A DNA stretch of 13,625 nt from Deinococcus frigens DSM 12807 (GTDB lineage: Bacteria > Deinococcota > Deinococci > Deinococcales > Deinococcaceae). Numbering within the stretch: position 1 is the first letter of the stretch; every line of letters begins with the position of its first letter. Shown here piece by piece: positions 5,771 through 13,532 of the stretch. The position numbers and the translations under genes were made by a program. The stretch is taken from the NCBI RefSeq assembly GCF_000701425.1, contig NZ_JNIW01000075.1:1-13625 (forward strand), in the 5' to 3' direction. The notes beneath the pieces are model-generated. The model searched no databases and was not told the DNA's origin. It worked only from the letters and a program-made list of their open reading frames with translations.

Positions 5771-6537
5771 CAACGCTACGTGAGAAGCTGGCTGCTGGAA
5801 AGCCAGTTCTCAACGGGTGGCTACACATCGGCTCCAGCTTTTCAGCAGAACTGATGGCGCATGCGGGTTGGGACGCGCTGACGCTTGACCTGCAGCATGG
5901 CCCTTTTGACTACGCTGAGGCCTTCGCGATGATCCAAGCGGTTCAGACGACCCTGGTGCATGTCGTGACCCGCGTGCCACAAGGCGACTTAGCCCTAGCC
6001 ACAAAATTTCTTGACGCGGGCGTCGAGGGCATGATCCTCCCAATGGTTGAGAGCCGCGAGGAGTGTGAGGCTTTTGTGGCGGCCTGCCGCTATCCACCCC
6101 TTGGAACGCGATCCTACGGGCCCACACGGGCAGCGGTGTATCACGGGCCCACCTACGCGGCGCGTGCCAACGATTTCGTGGTGACGATGCCGATGATTGA
6201 AACTCGGCAGGCTCTGGAACACCTCGACGACATCGCCGCCGTGCCGGGCGTGGACGCACTTTTTGTTGGACCGGGTGATCTTGGGCTGAGTCTGTACGGT
6301 GAGCCGCGTCTGGATTCAGCTGATCCAGAGTTTCTGACCATTCTGCGGCAGATCGTGGAAACCGGGCGGCGGCATGGCGTCGCGGCAGGCATATTCGTGA
6401 CGGCTCCTGCCTATGCCGTGAAAATGTTTCAACTCGGCTTTGCGTTCGTGACGGTATCGAGTGATGCACGTTTGTTGGTGGCTGCAGCGAGCGCTACGAC
6501 CACGCAGGTTCACGACGGCCTGAAGGAGATGGTGTGA
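5767..6537 (+). CDS. HpcH/HpaI-family class II aldolase
   Basis: A 256-residue member of the HpcH/HpaI aldolase family. These metal-dependent pyruvate aldolases cleave 4-hydroxy-2-keto acids to pyruvate (or another 2-oxo acid) and an aldehyde. Family positions are intact: His44 (in DLQHGPFDY), Arg69 (TRVP), Glu145 (PMIET) and Asp171 (VGPGDLGLS). They align with His45, Arg70, Glu149 and Asp175 of E. coli HpaI, the last two being the metal ligands. The segment GMILPMVESREE is typical of the family. The GTG start overlaps the cupin stop by 4 nt (GTGA), with AAGGG 5 nt upstream. Alternative reactions in the family include 2-keto-3-deoxyglucarate-type and citramalyl-type cleavage. In context it is the likely C-C bond-breaking enzyme of the pathway. 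Confidence 0.92.
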   Translation: MTTLREKLAAGKPVLNGWLHIGSSFSAELMAHAGWDALTLDLQHGPFDYAEAFAMIQAVQTTLVHVVTRVPQGDLALATKFLDAGVEGMILPMVESREECEAFVAACRYPPLGTRSYGPTRAAVYHGPTYAARANDFVVTMPMIETRQALEHLDDIAAVPGVDALFVGPGDLGLSLYGEPRLDSADPEFLTILRQIVETGRRHGVAAGIFVTAPAYAVKMFQLGFAFVTVSSDARLLVAAASATTTQVHDGLKEMV

Positions 6538-7580
6538 CGGGAACGCCACGCCCGAGACGGATAACGTCTTTGGATGTCGCACGTGAATCAGGCGTGTCGC
6601 AAAGCACTGTTTCGCGGGTGTTTTCTGACGACAAGCGCATCATTCCTGAGACGAAGGCGCGTGTTCTGGCAGTTGCTCAGGAGCTTGGTTACCGCCCCAA
6701 CGCCAGTGCACGCAGCCTGATCACCCGGCGCACAAATCTGGTCGGCCTCATCACTAGCGACCTGACGAACCCCTTTTATCCTCTAATTCTGGAGGCTTTT
6801 ACCGCGCAGTTTCACAAAGTCGGTCAACGGGTCATCCTCTTTACTGCCGGAACAGGCGAAGAACTCGACGACCTTTTGCCCGACATTCTCTCGTCGCAGG
6901 TAGACGGCTTTGTGGTTGCCTCGGCCAGCCTCTCCAGCGCAGTCGTGCGCGAGTGTTTGAGGGCACAGACTCCGGTCGTGCTCTTTAACCGCACTGCGCC
7001 GGATTCTGGTGCGAGTCAAGTCGGCTGCGACAACATCGGAGGTGGCCGCCTGGTTGCGGACGTGCTGCTGGACGCAGGTCATAGCCGCCCCGCTTTTATT
7101 GCAGGGCGCGGGGATGCATCGACCTCTCGTGACCGCGAGCGCGGCTTCGTGGAGCGCCTTGCCGAGCGAGGGATCACGGATGTGTTGCGCGAGGGTGGCT
7201 CGTTCACCTACCAGTCAGGGTTCGACGGGGCAACGCGTCTGCTGAAGCACTCGGACGCGCCCGATGCGATCTTCTGCGCGAACGACATCACCGCGATGGG
7301 CTGCCTAGACGCGGCACGAGACCTCGGCCTGCGCGTTCCTCAGGATCTCGCCGTGGTTGGCTTCGACGACATCCCTGCTGCTGCGTGGAGTGCCTACCGC
7401 CTGACTACCGTTCGCCAGCCTTTGGGTGAGATGATTCGCCGCTCGACCATACGCCTTCTTGAGCTTATCGAAACCTCCGACTCGCCGCCCACCTTAGAGG
7501 TGATGCCCGGCCAGCTCGTCAGGCGTGGGTCCACCCGCCCATCGAATTTCAGCCGCAGCCATACAGGAGGACACCTGTGA
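6534..7580 (+). CDS. LacI-family transcriptional repressor
   Basis: A 348-residue LacI/GalR regulator. The N-terminal helix-turn-helix (residues about 11-31: TSLDVARESGVSQSTVSRVF) is followed by the hinge helix NASARSLITRR. The hinge includes Leu62, at the position of the leucine that wedges into a central CG step of operators in this family. The periplasmic-binding-protein-like effector domain runs from about 68 and contains NRTAPDSGASQVGCDN and VVGFDDIPAAAW. GTG start with AAGGAG 5 nt upstream and a 4-nt overlap with the aldolase stop. It sits inside the operon it probably controls, giving autoregulation. The predicted targets are the two CG-centred sites in the divergent promoter. Effector unknown, presumably a pathway substrate or intermediate. 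Confidence 0.95.
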   Translation: MTGTPRPRRITSLDVARESGVSQSTVSRVFSDDKRIIPETKARVLAVAQELGYRPNASARSLITRRTNLVGLITSDLTNPFYPLILEAFTAQFHKVGQRVILFTAGTGEELDDLLPDILSSQVDGFVVASASLSSAVVRECLRAQTPVVLFNRTAPDSGASQVGCDNIGGGRLVADVLLDAGHSRPAFIAGRGDASTSRDRERGFVERLAERGITDVLREGGSFTYQSGFDGATRLLKHSDAPDAIFCANDITAMGCLDAARDLGLRVPQDLAVVGFDDIPAAAWSAYRLTTVRQPLGEMIRRSTIRLLELIETSDSPPTLEVMPGQLVRRGSTRPSNFSRSHTGGHL

Positions 7581-8635
7581 ATCAGGACGCTCCAGAGATG
7601 TTCGATTTTGCTGACCATCCCGATATCGCCGACTTCCGAGAGGCCGCCCACAGCGGACGCCGCCAAGAATTAGGCCAATTTGACCCGGACTATGTCGATA
7701 TTGTCGACTATATCGTGCGCTGCACACACAAAATCTGGGAGGAGCGTGCAGTGGGCCTGATCTACACGCACTACGCGCACAACGCGACCATGCACGCGAC
7801 AAACGGCGATACCTACGGCGTCGAGGCGGTCGTGCGCGGCACTCTAAAGCGGCTGGCGGCCTTCACCGACTACCGCTCATTTGCCGACGACGTAATTTGG
7901 AGTGGCAATGCGAAGGACGGATTTTACTCTTCGCATCGCATCTTTACTGTTGGCGTCAACACGGGCCACACCGATTTCGGCCCACCAACTGGACGACGCA
8001 TCGGGCGTTGGGTTGTCGCCGACTGCGCTATCAAGGACAACCGAATTTTCGAGGAATGGATCGTGTTGGACATGGGCGCGGAGTTGCGGCAGCTCGGCTA
8101 CGATCCCCTCACGATCGCCATGAACTCTGCGCCGCTGCGCCTCGTGCCACCTGCCGAAAGCAGCCATCAGCTAGGTCAGTATGCACCAGTTCTTCAGGAC
8201 ATTTCCCTGGAACCTGAGGGCTTCGTGTGTGGTCTGATGCATAACCTCTGGAACGGGCGAATGGTGAATCTCGTGCGCTCTTATTGTGCCGAAAACATCG
8301 TCGTCTACGTCCCTGGAGGGCGCACGTTATACGGCCATGGCGAATACGAAGCCTATGTGTTCAGTTTGATGGCGCAGTTCCCCGATCTGGGCCTGACCGT
8401 GGATCACGTCGCTGTTCTGGGATCTGAAGAACGCGGCTGGCGGGTGGCGACGCGCTGGACATTGCGCGGCACGCATGAGGGTCCGGGCAATTACGGTCCA
8501 GTCACCGGGCGGCACATCCGCCTGTTGGGGGTCACGCACCACTGGATTCGTGGCGGCAAGGTGCAGCGCGAGTGGACCGTGTTCGACGAATACGCCTTGC
8601 TACGCCAGCTGCATGCTCCGGCGGCAGACGAATGA
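7577..8635 (+). CDS. Tandem SnoaL/NTF2-fold protein
   Basis: A 352-residue soluble protein made of two NTF2-like (SnoaL-type) domains. The similarity between halves is visible without gaps: residues 119-174 align with 291-346 with about 20 of 56 identities, including a G.PxTGR.I core and the closing EW.V.D...LRQL. NTF2-fold enzymes include polyketide cyclases, scytalone dehydratase and ketosteroid isomerase, so an isomerisation or dehydration is plausible; some members only bind ligands. The more usual form has one domain of about 130-150 residues, so this is a duplication and fusion. GTG start with AGGAGG (7565-7570) 6 nt upstream; it overlaps the lacI-type stop by 4 nt, and its own stop overlaps the next ATG by 4 nt. 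Confidence 0.85.
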   Translation: MNQDAPEMFDFADHPDIADFREAAHSGRRQELGQFDPDYVDIVDYIVRCTHKIWEERAVGLIYTHYAHNATMHATNGDTYGVEAVVRGTLKRLAAFTDYRSFADDVIWSGNAKDGFYSSHRIFTVGVNTGHTDFGPPTGRRIGRWVVADCAIKDNRIFEEWIVLDMGAELRQLGYDPLTIAMNSAPLRLVPPAESSHQLGQYAPVLQDISLEPEGFVCGLMHNLWNGRMVNLVRSYCAENIVVYVPGGRTLYGHGEYEAYVFSLMAQFPDLGLTVDHVAVLGSEERGWRVATRWTLRGTHEGPGNYGPVTGRHIRLLGVTHHWIRGGKVQREWTVFDEYALLRQLHAPAADE

Positions 8636-9372
8636 CCGCCAGACTGGAACTGAACCTCTCCGGTCGTCACGCCATCATCACCGGGGCCTCCCGCGGTATC
8701 GGGCGTGGCGTGGCCAGGGGGCTAGCTGAGGCGGGGGCTGAGGTGACGCTGTTGGGCCGCTCCGCAGACGCCCTGCGCGAGGTCGCGGACGAGGTCGGCG
8801 GCTCTTACCGTGTCTGCGACGTGACGAACGACGAATCTCTGCAAACGGCGTTTGAGGGGCTGGATACAGATATTCTGGTAAACAATGCCGGCGTCAACAT
8901 ACCCGAAGCATTTGTGGACGTGACAGCGCAGCATTTCGAGGCGATCTTCAATCTCAATGTCCGTGCGGCCTTCTTCGCGTCGCAGCTTGCCGCCAGAAAC
9001 ATGTTGGAGCGGGGCGTGCGCGGCGTGATTGTGAACATTTCATCGCAGATGGGGCATGTGGGGGCACCACTACGGAGCGTGTACTGTGCCTCAAAACACG
9101 CCTTAGAAGGTCTCACGAAGTCGCTTGGCGTCGAACTTGCACCGCACGGCATCCGCGTGGTGAGTGTGGCCCCCACTTTTCTGGAAACGCCGCTCACCAC
9201 ACCGATGCTGGAGGATCCAGCGTTCCGGGCAGAGGTGCTCTCTAGGATTCCACTGGGGCACCTCGGCAGCATCGAGGACGTGGTGAACGCGGTGGTGTTT
9301 CTCGCCTCGGACGCGGCGCGGATGGTGACGGGGTCGAGCCTGCTGGTCGACGGCGGCTGGACAGCCCGATGA
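8632..9372 (+). CDS. Short-chain dehydrogenase/reductase (FabG-like classical SDR)
   Basis: A 246-residue classical SDR. Cofactor motif TGASRGIG (17-24), NNAG (84-87), catalytic Asn109, Ser138 (NISSQ), Tyr151 and Lys155 (YCASK), and a C-terminal LLVDGGW motif. The Arg in TGASRG and GRS after the second strand suggest NADP(H) preference, but this is not decisive. The ATG at 8632 is used because it overlaps the previous stop (ATGA) and gives the normal SDR N-terminus; the frame is open upstream, but that part lies inside the preceding gene. Likely role: oxidation or epimerising reduction of a secondary alcohol of the substrate, next to a dehydrogenase for the primary alcohol. Confidence 0.93.
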   Translation: MTARLELNLSGRHAIITGASRGIGRGVARGLAEAGAEVTLLGRSADALREVADEVGGSYRVCDVTNDESLQTAFEGLDTDILVNNAGVNIPEAFVDVTAQHFEAIFNLNVRAAFFASQLAARNMLERGVRGVIVNISSQMGHVGAPLRSVYCASKHALEGLTKSLGVELAPHGIRVVSVAPTFLETPLTTPMLEDPAFRAEVLSRIPLGHLGSIEDVVNAVVFLASDAARMVTGSSLLVDGGWTAR

Positions 9373-9378
9373 AGGAGG
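9372..9378 (+). promoter_or_regulatory. Ribosome binding site fixing the HisD-like start at GTG 9384
   Basis: AAGGAGG lies 5 nt upstream of GTG 9384. It overlaps the codons that would follow ATG 9369, so the upstream ATG, although it overlaps the SDR stop, has no Shine-Dalgarno of its own. Confidence 0.7.
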
Positions 9379-9383
9379 AGAAC

Positions 9384-10661
9384 GTGGAATATCTCAAGAA
9401 AGCCCGGCAGAGTGTTCAGGCCGATTCCCAGGCGACACGTCAGGTCGTCTCACAAGTACTCTCTGACATCGAGCGTGAGGGTATGAGCGCCGTGCGGCGC
9501 TACAGCGAACAGTTCGACAGTTGGAATCCGCCGTCGTTTTACATCTCCCCAGAGACCATCCAGCAAGGACTGGAGCAAGTATCTGAAAGTGCGGCGCGAT
9601 CCATTGACTTTGCCATTCAGGAAGTGCGTAAGTTTGCCACCGCACAGCGCGACTCGCTACACAGCTTTGAGATAGAGTCGCTTCCTGGCGTGGTTCTGGG
9701 CCAAAAGCACATTCCTGTGAACGCCGTCGGTGCCTACGTACCGGGCGGACGCTACCCCCTGATCGCGTCCGCCATCATGACGATTGCCGTGCCAAAAGTC
9801 GCTGGAGTGCAGCACGTCGTCGCCACGACCCCGCCGATGCGCGGCGTGGGGCAGATTAATCCGGCACAGCTGTACGCCATGGTGCAGTCGGGTGTGGATG
9901 ACATCTATGCTCTCGGCGGTGTGCAGGCGATGGCGGCGATGGCTTTTGGGCTAGATGACGCGCCGCCCATCGAGGGCGTGGACATGATTGTCGGAGCAGG
10001 CAACGCCTTCGTGGCTGAGGCCAAGCGTCAACTCTTTGGCACGGTAGGCATCGACCTGCTGGCTGGCCCGACCGAAATCCTTGTTCTAGCCGATGAAACT
10101 GCCGACCCGTCGCTGGTGGCCGCCGATCTGCTCGGACAGGCCGAACACGGCACAAACTCCCCAGCTGTTCTGGTCACGACTTCACGCGACCTTGGGGAGG
10201 CGGTGCTTGAGGAAGTGAACTGCTGGCTTCAGACCTGGCCAACTGCCACAGTGGCCGGACAGGCATGGCACGACCTCGGCGAGGTCATCTTGGTGGAGAA
10301 CGATGAGGAAATGGCGCGGGTGTCCGATCTTATTGCTTCCGAACACCTCGAGGTTCAAACCCGCGATCCGAGGTGGTTTCTTTCGCGCCTCACGAATTAC
10401 GGCTCGCTCTTCCTAGGCCGCAACGCCACCGTCGTATACGGCGACAAAGGCATCGGCACAAATCACGTCCTGCCAACTGGCCGTGCGGCACGTTACACCG
10501 GCGGGCTGTGGGTCGGTAAATTCATCAAAACCGTGACCTGGCAGGAAGTCACAGCCGCAGGCAATGAACTCGTCGCCCCACACATCGCCGCCATCGCCGA
10601 CGCTGAGGGCATGGCAGGCCACGCCATTACCGCCCGGCTGCGACTGGAGACCAAAGCATGA
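9384..10661 (+). CDS. Histidinol-dehydrogenase-like enzyme (HpsN-like), catabolic
   Basis: A 425-residue zinc- and NAD-dependent dehydrogenase of the HisD family, which oxidises a primary alcohol through an aldehyde to a carboxylate. Zinc ligands Gln252, His255 (GQAEHG), Asp354 and His413, and catalytic Glu320-His321 (SEHLE), all match E. coli HisD (Gln259, His262, Asp360, His419, Glu326, His327). Two regions differ from biosynthetic HisD: YVPGGRYPLIASAIMT, and GDKGIGTNHVLPT followed by AARYTGGLWVGKF. As I recall, these features are shared with HpsN, the sulfopropanediol dehydrogenase. No other histidine-biosynthesis gene is nearby, while an SDR and a transporter are adjacent. Start GTG 9384 chosen over ATG 9369 on its Shine-Dalgarno. 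True substrate unknown. Confidence 0.9.
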   Translation: MEYLKKARQSVQADSQATRQVVSQVLSDIEREGMSAVRRYSEQFDSWNPPSFYISPETIQQGLEQVSESAARSIDFAIQEVRKFATAQRDSLHSFEIESLPGVVLGQKHIPVNAVGAYVPGGRYPLIASAIMTIAVPKVAGVQHVVATTPPMRGVGQINPAQLYAMVQSGVDDIYALGGVQAMAAMAFGLDDAPPIEGVDMIVGAGNAFVAEAKRQLFGTVGIDLLAGPTEILVLADETADPSLVAADLLGQAEHGTNSPAVLVTTSRDLGEAVLEEVNCWLQTWPTATVAGQAWHDLGEVILVENDEEMARVSDLIASEHLEVQTRDPRWFLSRLTNYGSLFLGRNATVVYGDKGIGTNHVLPTGRAARYTGGLWVGKFIKTVTWQEVTAAGNELVAPHIAAIADAEGMAGHAITARLRLETKA

Positions 10662-10747
10662 GCTCTGGACCTGGGATCCGTGACTCGCCGTTCATACCGC
10701 GCCCGTCATCCGCCTCACGCTCACGTTCGTTAGAGGGAGTCCTATGA
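10658..10747 (+). CDS. 29-codon coupling ORF between the HisD-like and binding-protein genes
   Basis: ATG 10658 overlaps the HisD-like stop by 4 nt (ATGA). The frame runs 29 codons to TGA 10745-10747, which overlaps the ATG of the binding-protein gene by 4 nt. GGAG (10646-10649) lies 8 nt before the ATG. The peptide, beginning MSSGPGIRDSPFIPRPSSAS, is Ser/Pro/Arg-rich with no domain. The likely function is to carry ribosomes across the only sizeable gap of the operon and couple translation of enzymes and transporter. It may be accidental, since a frame of this length can stay open by chance in GC-rich DNA. Confidence 0.4.
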   Translation: MSSGPGIRDSPFIPRPSSASRSRSLEGVL

Positions 10748-11640
10748 AACAGCTCACCGTTCGCCGTTCCGCCCTTGCCGTCCTCGCTACCTTGTTGGTC
10801 GAACCCCAAGCCCACGCCGCTTCTCCCACGACCGTGTCGAAAACGGCCCTCGCTGTCACCAACTATGCCAACTGTCCAGTGACTGGCACACGTGCCAGCC
10901 TCAACCTGAAACCCGCTATCGCTGGGCAGCTGACGGTTCTGACGACCCTGCCAGGGCCAGGTTGGTTCAACGGCAACACCCCCCAGACGATTCGCGACGG
11001 CTTCGAGTACTGCATGGCCGCCAACATTGCCTGGCGTGCGGGACTCAACCGCGTCATTGTGCGGAATACGCCCTTCGACGCGCTGGTGGCAGGCCGTGCC
11101 AATACCCGCTACGACGTCGGCCTCGTGCAGGTCACCATTACCGAGCCCCGGGCGCGGGTCGTGGACTTCACCACGCCGTATTTCTCCAGCGATCAGGGCG
11201 TGCTGGCCCGTAAGGATGCGAACGTCACAGCGGCCAACATCGCCTCTAAGCGCATCGGTGTGCCATCAGGCACGACCACCTATACTTTCGTCAACACACA
11301 GATTCGCCCAACATCGCAGGTGCGTGTTTACCCAGATTCGGCGACGATGCTTGCCGCTCTGCGGGCCAACCAGATTGATGTGGCGCTGCTTGACACGGTG
11401 GTATTGCTGGGCCGAGTACGCGACCTGGGTGGACAGGCCGATCTCATCGGTCAGTTCCGTACAGGAGAAAATTACGGTGGCGTGCTGCCGAAAGGTAGCC
11501 CTAACAAGGCGGCGATTGACCGTGCTCTGACTGAACTTCAGACCAACGGCACGAGCAATCTGCTCTCGCAGCGCTTCCTCTTGCCGGTCTACGGCGGCGA
11601 TCCCTCAGCAGTACCGTACTGGACCACTCCGGCACGCTAA
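10744..11640 (+). CDS. ABC transporter substrate-binding protein, polar-amino-acid type
   Basis: A 298-residue periplasmic (or exported) binding protein of the SBP_bac_3 family, the group serving His, Glu, Gln, Arg, opines and related solutes. Sec signal peptide: KQLTVRR, hydrophobic ALAVLATLL, then a probable AHA cleavage site near residue 25. There is no lipobox Cys. Family signatures: the domain-1 part TITEPRARVVDFTTPYF, then the hinge and domain-2 segment ASKRIGVPSGTTTY and NQIDVALLDTVV. Start ATG 10744 with GAGGGAG 4 nt upstream. The family suggests a ligand with a charged or zwitterionic group. It is followed directly by its permease and ATPase genes. Confidence 0.92.
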   Translation: MKQLTVRRSALAVLATLLVEPQAHAASPTTVSKTALAVTNYANCPVTGTRASLNLKPAIAGQLTVLTTLPGPGWFNGNTPQTIRDGFEYCMAANIAWRAGLNRVIVRNTPFDALVAGRANTRYDVGLVQVTITEPRARVVDFTTPYFSSDQGVLARKDANVTAANIASKRIGVPSGTTTYTFVNTQIRPTSQVRVYPDSATMLAALRANQIDVALLDTVVLLGRVRDLGGQADLIGQFRTGENYGGVLPKGSPNKAAIDRALTELQTNGTSNLLSQRFLLPVYGGDPSAVPYWTTPAR

Positions 11641-11649
11641 TGGCCTCTA

Positions 11650-12792
11650 ATGAAGCTGACTGATCTTCAAGTGGATGCCCCTCTAGGGGGATCCATACCT
11701 CCACCTCGCATGGGCGGGCTCGCCGTCGCCGCAACCCTCGGAGCGGTGCTTGTCATCATCTTCGTCACCTGGGTGCTGCTCGAATTACGCGCCACAGCTG
11801 TAAGAGAAGACGTCTTCGTGTCATGGATGAACGTTGTCCTGCTCGGACTGGGATTAGGGGCGCTGGGCCTGCTTGCGCCTGCCCGACGCGCGCTCTTGGA
11901 GTCCAGGGCCGCAGGGCGGGCGTTTGGACGCGGAGATATCATTTCGGCGCGGGTTGCATCATTTGAGAGCCGTACCGCCTCTTTAGTGACGCTCGGTTGG
12001 GCGGCTGCGGTGCTGATCGTCGCGGTTCTGGCCTGGTTCGTTGTCACCAACAATGTGGCGGTCGGCAAAACTTTCTTCAATCTTGTCCTGATCGGCTCGT
12101 CGTTTGGCCTCGTCTTGCAGGCGTTCCTCATCAACGTTTACATTTTTGTGATCGTGCAGATAGTGGTGCTGGTGTGGGGGCTGATCGTTGCCATTGCCCG
12201 CCTCGCACCTGGGCGGGCAGGACGCCCGATTCGCCTGCTCGCCATCCTCTATACCGATATTTTTCGTGGGCTCCCGGCTATCATCACGATTTACCTCGTC
12301 GGCTTTGGGCTGCCACTCACCGGTCTAACCAATGGTCTGCAAACTTGGCTGCAAAACCGTTTCGGTATCGATGACCTGTCCATCCTCTGGGCGGTGATCG
12401 CATTGACGCTCACCTATGGTGCTTACGTTGCCGAGGTGTACCGCGCTGGTCTGGAGAGCATCCACCCGTCGCAGGTGGCGGCGGCCCGGTCTCTTGGGTT
12501 GAGCTACGGCCAGACGCTGCGTCATGTGGTGGTGCCACAAGCGGTACGGCGAATTGTACCGCCCTTACTGAACAACTTCATTGGGCTACAAAAGGACACC
12601 GCACTTGTGAATGTCATTGGGGCGATTGACGCTTTCAATCAGTCGCGCATCATTGCCACGAATAACTTCAACCTCTCGGCAGTCACCACGGTGGCGATCC
12701 TGTTCGTCGTCATCACCATTCCACAGGCACGTTTCGTAGACCGCATGTTAGAGAGAGATCAAGCCCGGCTTCGTAGCGGGGGAACGCCATGA
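11650..12792 (+). CDS. ABC transporter permease, His/Glu/Gln/Arg/opine family, with N-terminal extension
   Basis: A 380-residue inner-membrane permease. The C-terminal part (about 140-375) is the standard permease core, with the family stretch YTDIFRGLPAIITIYLVGFG and the EAA loop (GLESIHPSQVAAARSLGLSY), the coupling segment that contacts the ATPase. Before it are about three further hydrophobic segments (near 24-46, 57-77 and 115-133) joined by a charged loop, so the protein is longer than the usual 220-240 residues. Only one permease gene is present, so a homodimer is expected. The start is ATG 11650, 9 nt after the binding-protein stop, with no good Shine-Dalgarno, which suggests coupling. 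Its stop overlaps the ATPase start by 4 nt. Confidence 0.92.
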   Translation: MKLTDLQVDAPLGGSIPPPRMGGLAVAATLGAVLVIIFVTWVLLELRATAVREDVFVSWMNVVLLGLGLGALGLLAPARRALLESRAAGRAFGRGDIISARVASFESRTASLVTLGWAAAVLIVAVLAWFVVTNNVAVGKTFFNLVLIGSSFGLVLQAFLINVYIFVIVQIVVLVWGLIVAIARLAPGRAGRPIRLLAILYTDIFRGLPAIITIYLVGFGLPLTGLTNGLQTWLQNRFGIDDLSILWAVIALTLTYGAYVAEVYRAGLESIHPSQVAAARSLGLSYGQTLRHVVVPQAVRRIVPPLLNNFIGLQKDTALVNVIGAIDAFNQSRIIATNNFNLSAVTTVAILFVVITIPQARFVDRMLERDQARLRSGGTP

Positions 12793-13532
12793 GCTTTCTT
12801 GAGATCCGTGATGTAAATAAGCAGTATGGGCTGACCCCTGTACTCAACGGTCTTGACCTGACAGTTAAAGAGCACCAGGTGGTGACTCTCATCGGGCCTT
12901 CGGGTTGCGGCAAATCAACCTTGCTGCGGTGTATAAACGGCCTTGAGCCCATTTCTGGCGGCGAGATTCGTATCTCAGGTGACCGTGTCACTGGGCCAGG
13001 TGTGGACATGAATGCCCTGCGGCGCCAGGTCGGCATCGTCTTTCAAAGCTACAACCTCTTTCCCCATATGACTGTGCTCGACAACGTTATGCTTGCCCCG
13101 CTCCGGGTGTTGGGTTTGCCAAAAGATCAGGTAGAAGTGGAAGCAGTCGCACTCCTGCGCCGTATTGGACTTGAGGCCAAAGCCAAAGGCTACCCGGACT
13201 CTCTATCAGGTGGACAGCAGCAGCGCGTGGCTATTGTACGCGCGCTGGCCATGAAACCAAGACTGCTTCTCCTGGACGAGATTACCTCTGCCCTAGACCC
13301 TGAACTTGTGTCGGAGGTGCTGAACATTGTGCGCGACCTTGCGGCAGAGGGTATGACGATGCTGCTCGCCACGCACGAAATGGGATTCGCACGCGAAGTA
13401 TCGAGTAAGGTTTGCTTTCTTCAGGGCGGACAGATCTTTGAGGAGGGACCGCCGGAGCAGATCTTCACAGCTCCGCGGGAGGAGCGTACGCAAGCCTTCT
13501 TAAAGCGCATTATTGAGGCGGGACGATTGTGA
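12789..13532 (+). CDS. ABC transporter ATP-binding protein, amino-acid type (GlnQ/HisP-like)
   Basis: A 247-residue ATPase subunit that drives import. Walker A GPSGCGKST (36-44), Q-loop VFQSYNLFPHMTVLDN (Gln86), ABC signature LSGGQQQR (139-146), Walker B LLLLDE (159-164), D-loop SALDPE and H-loop His196 (ATHEMGFA) are all present. Walker B continues as DEITSALD where DEPTSALD is more common, a change that does not affect catalytic residues. The ATG overlaps the permease stop (ATGA). Last gene of the operon visible here. No clear terminator follows in the remaining 93 bases, so further genes of the pathway could lie beyond the edge. Confidence 0.96.
   Translation: MSFLEIRDVNKQYGLTPVLNGLDLTVKEHQVVTLIGPSGCGKSTLLRCINGLEPISGGEIRISGDRVTGPGVDMNALRRQVGIVFQSYNLFPHMTVLDNVMLAPLRVLGLPKDQVEVEAVALLRRIGLEAKAKGYPDSLSGGQQQRVAIVRALAMKPRLLLLDEITSALDPELVSEVLNIVRDLAAEGMTMLLATHEMGFAREVSSKVCFLQGGQIFEEGPPEQIFTAPREERTQAFLKRIIEAGRL

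Noticed and set aside
5810..6469. A 219-codon minus-strand frame opposite the aldolase
   Set aside because: Arg/Ser/Pro-rich shadow; the plus strand carries all the HpcH/HpaI catalytic residues.
9369..9383. ATG 9369 as start of the HisD-like gene
   Set aside because: It overlaps the SDR stop attractively, but the strong AAGGAGG sits just after it and is spaced for GTG 9384.
13256..13320. DEITSALDPE instead of DEPTSALDPE after Walker B, as a sign of a dead ATPase
   Set aside because: The catalytic Asp and Glu are kept, and all other ATPase motifs are intact; substitution at this Pro is tolerated in the family.
13293..13493. Minus-strand frame at the end of the ATPase gene
   Set aside because: Antisense shadow of a clearly conserved ABC ATPase.
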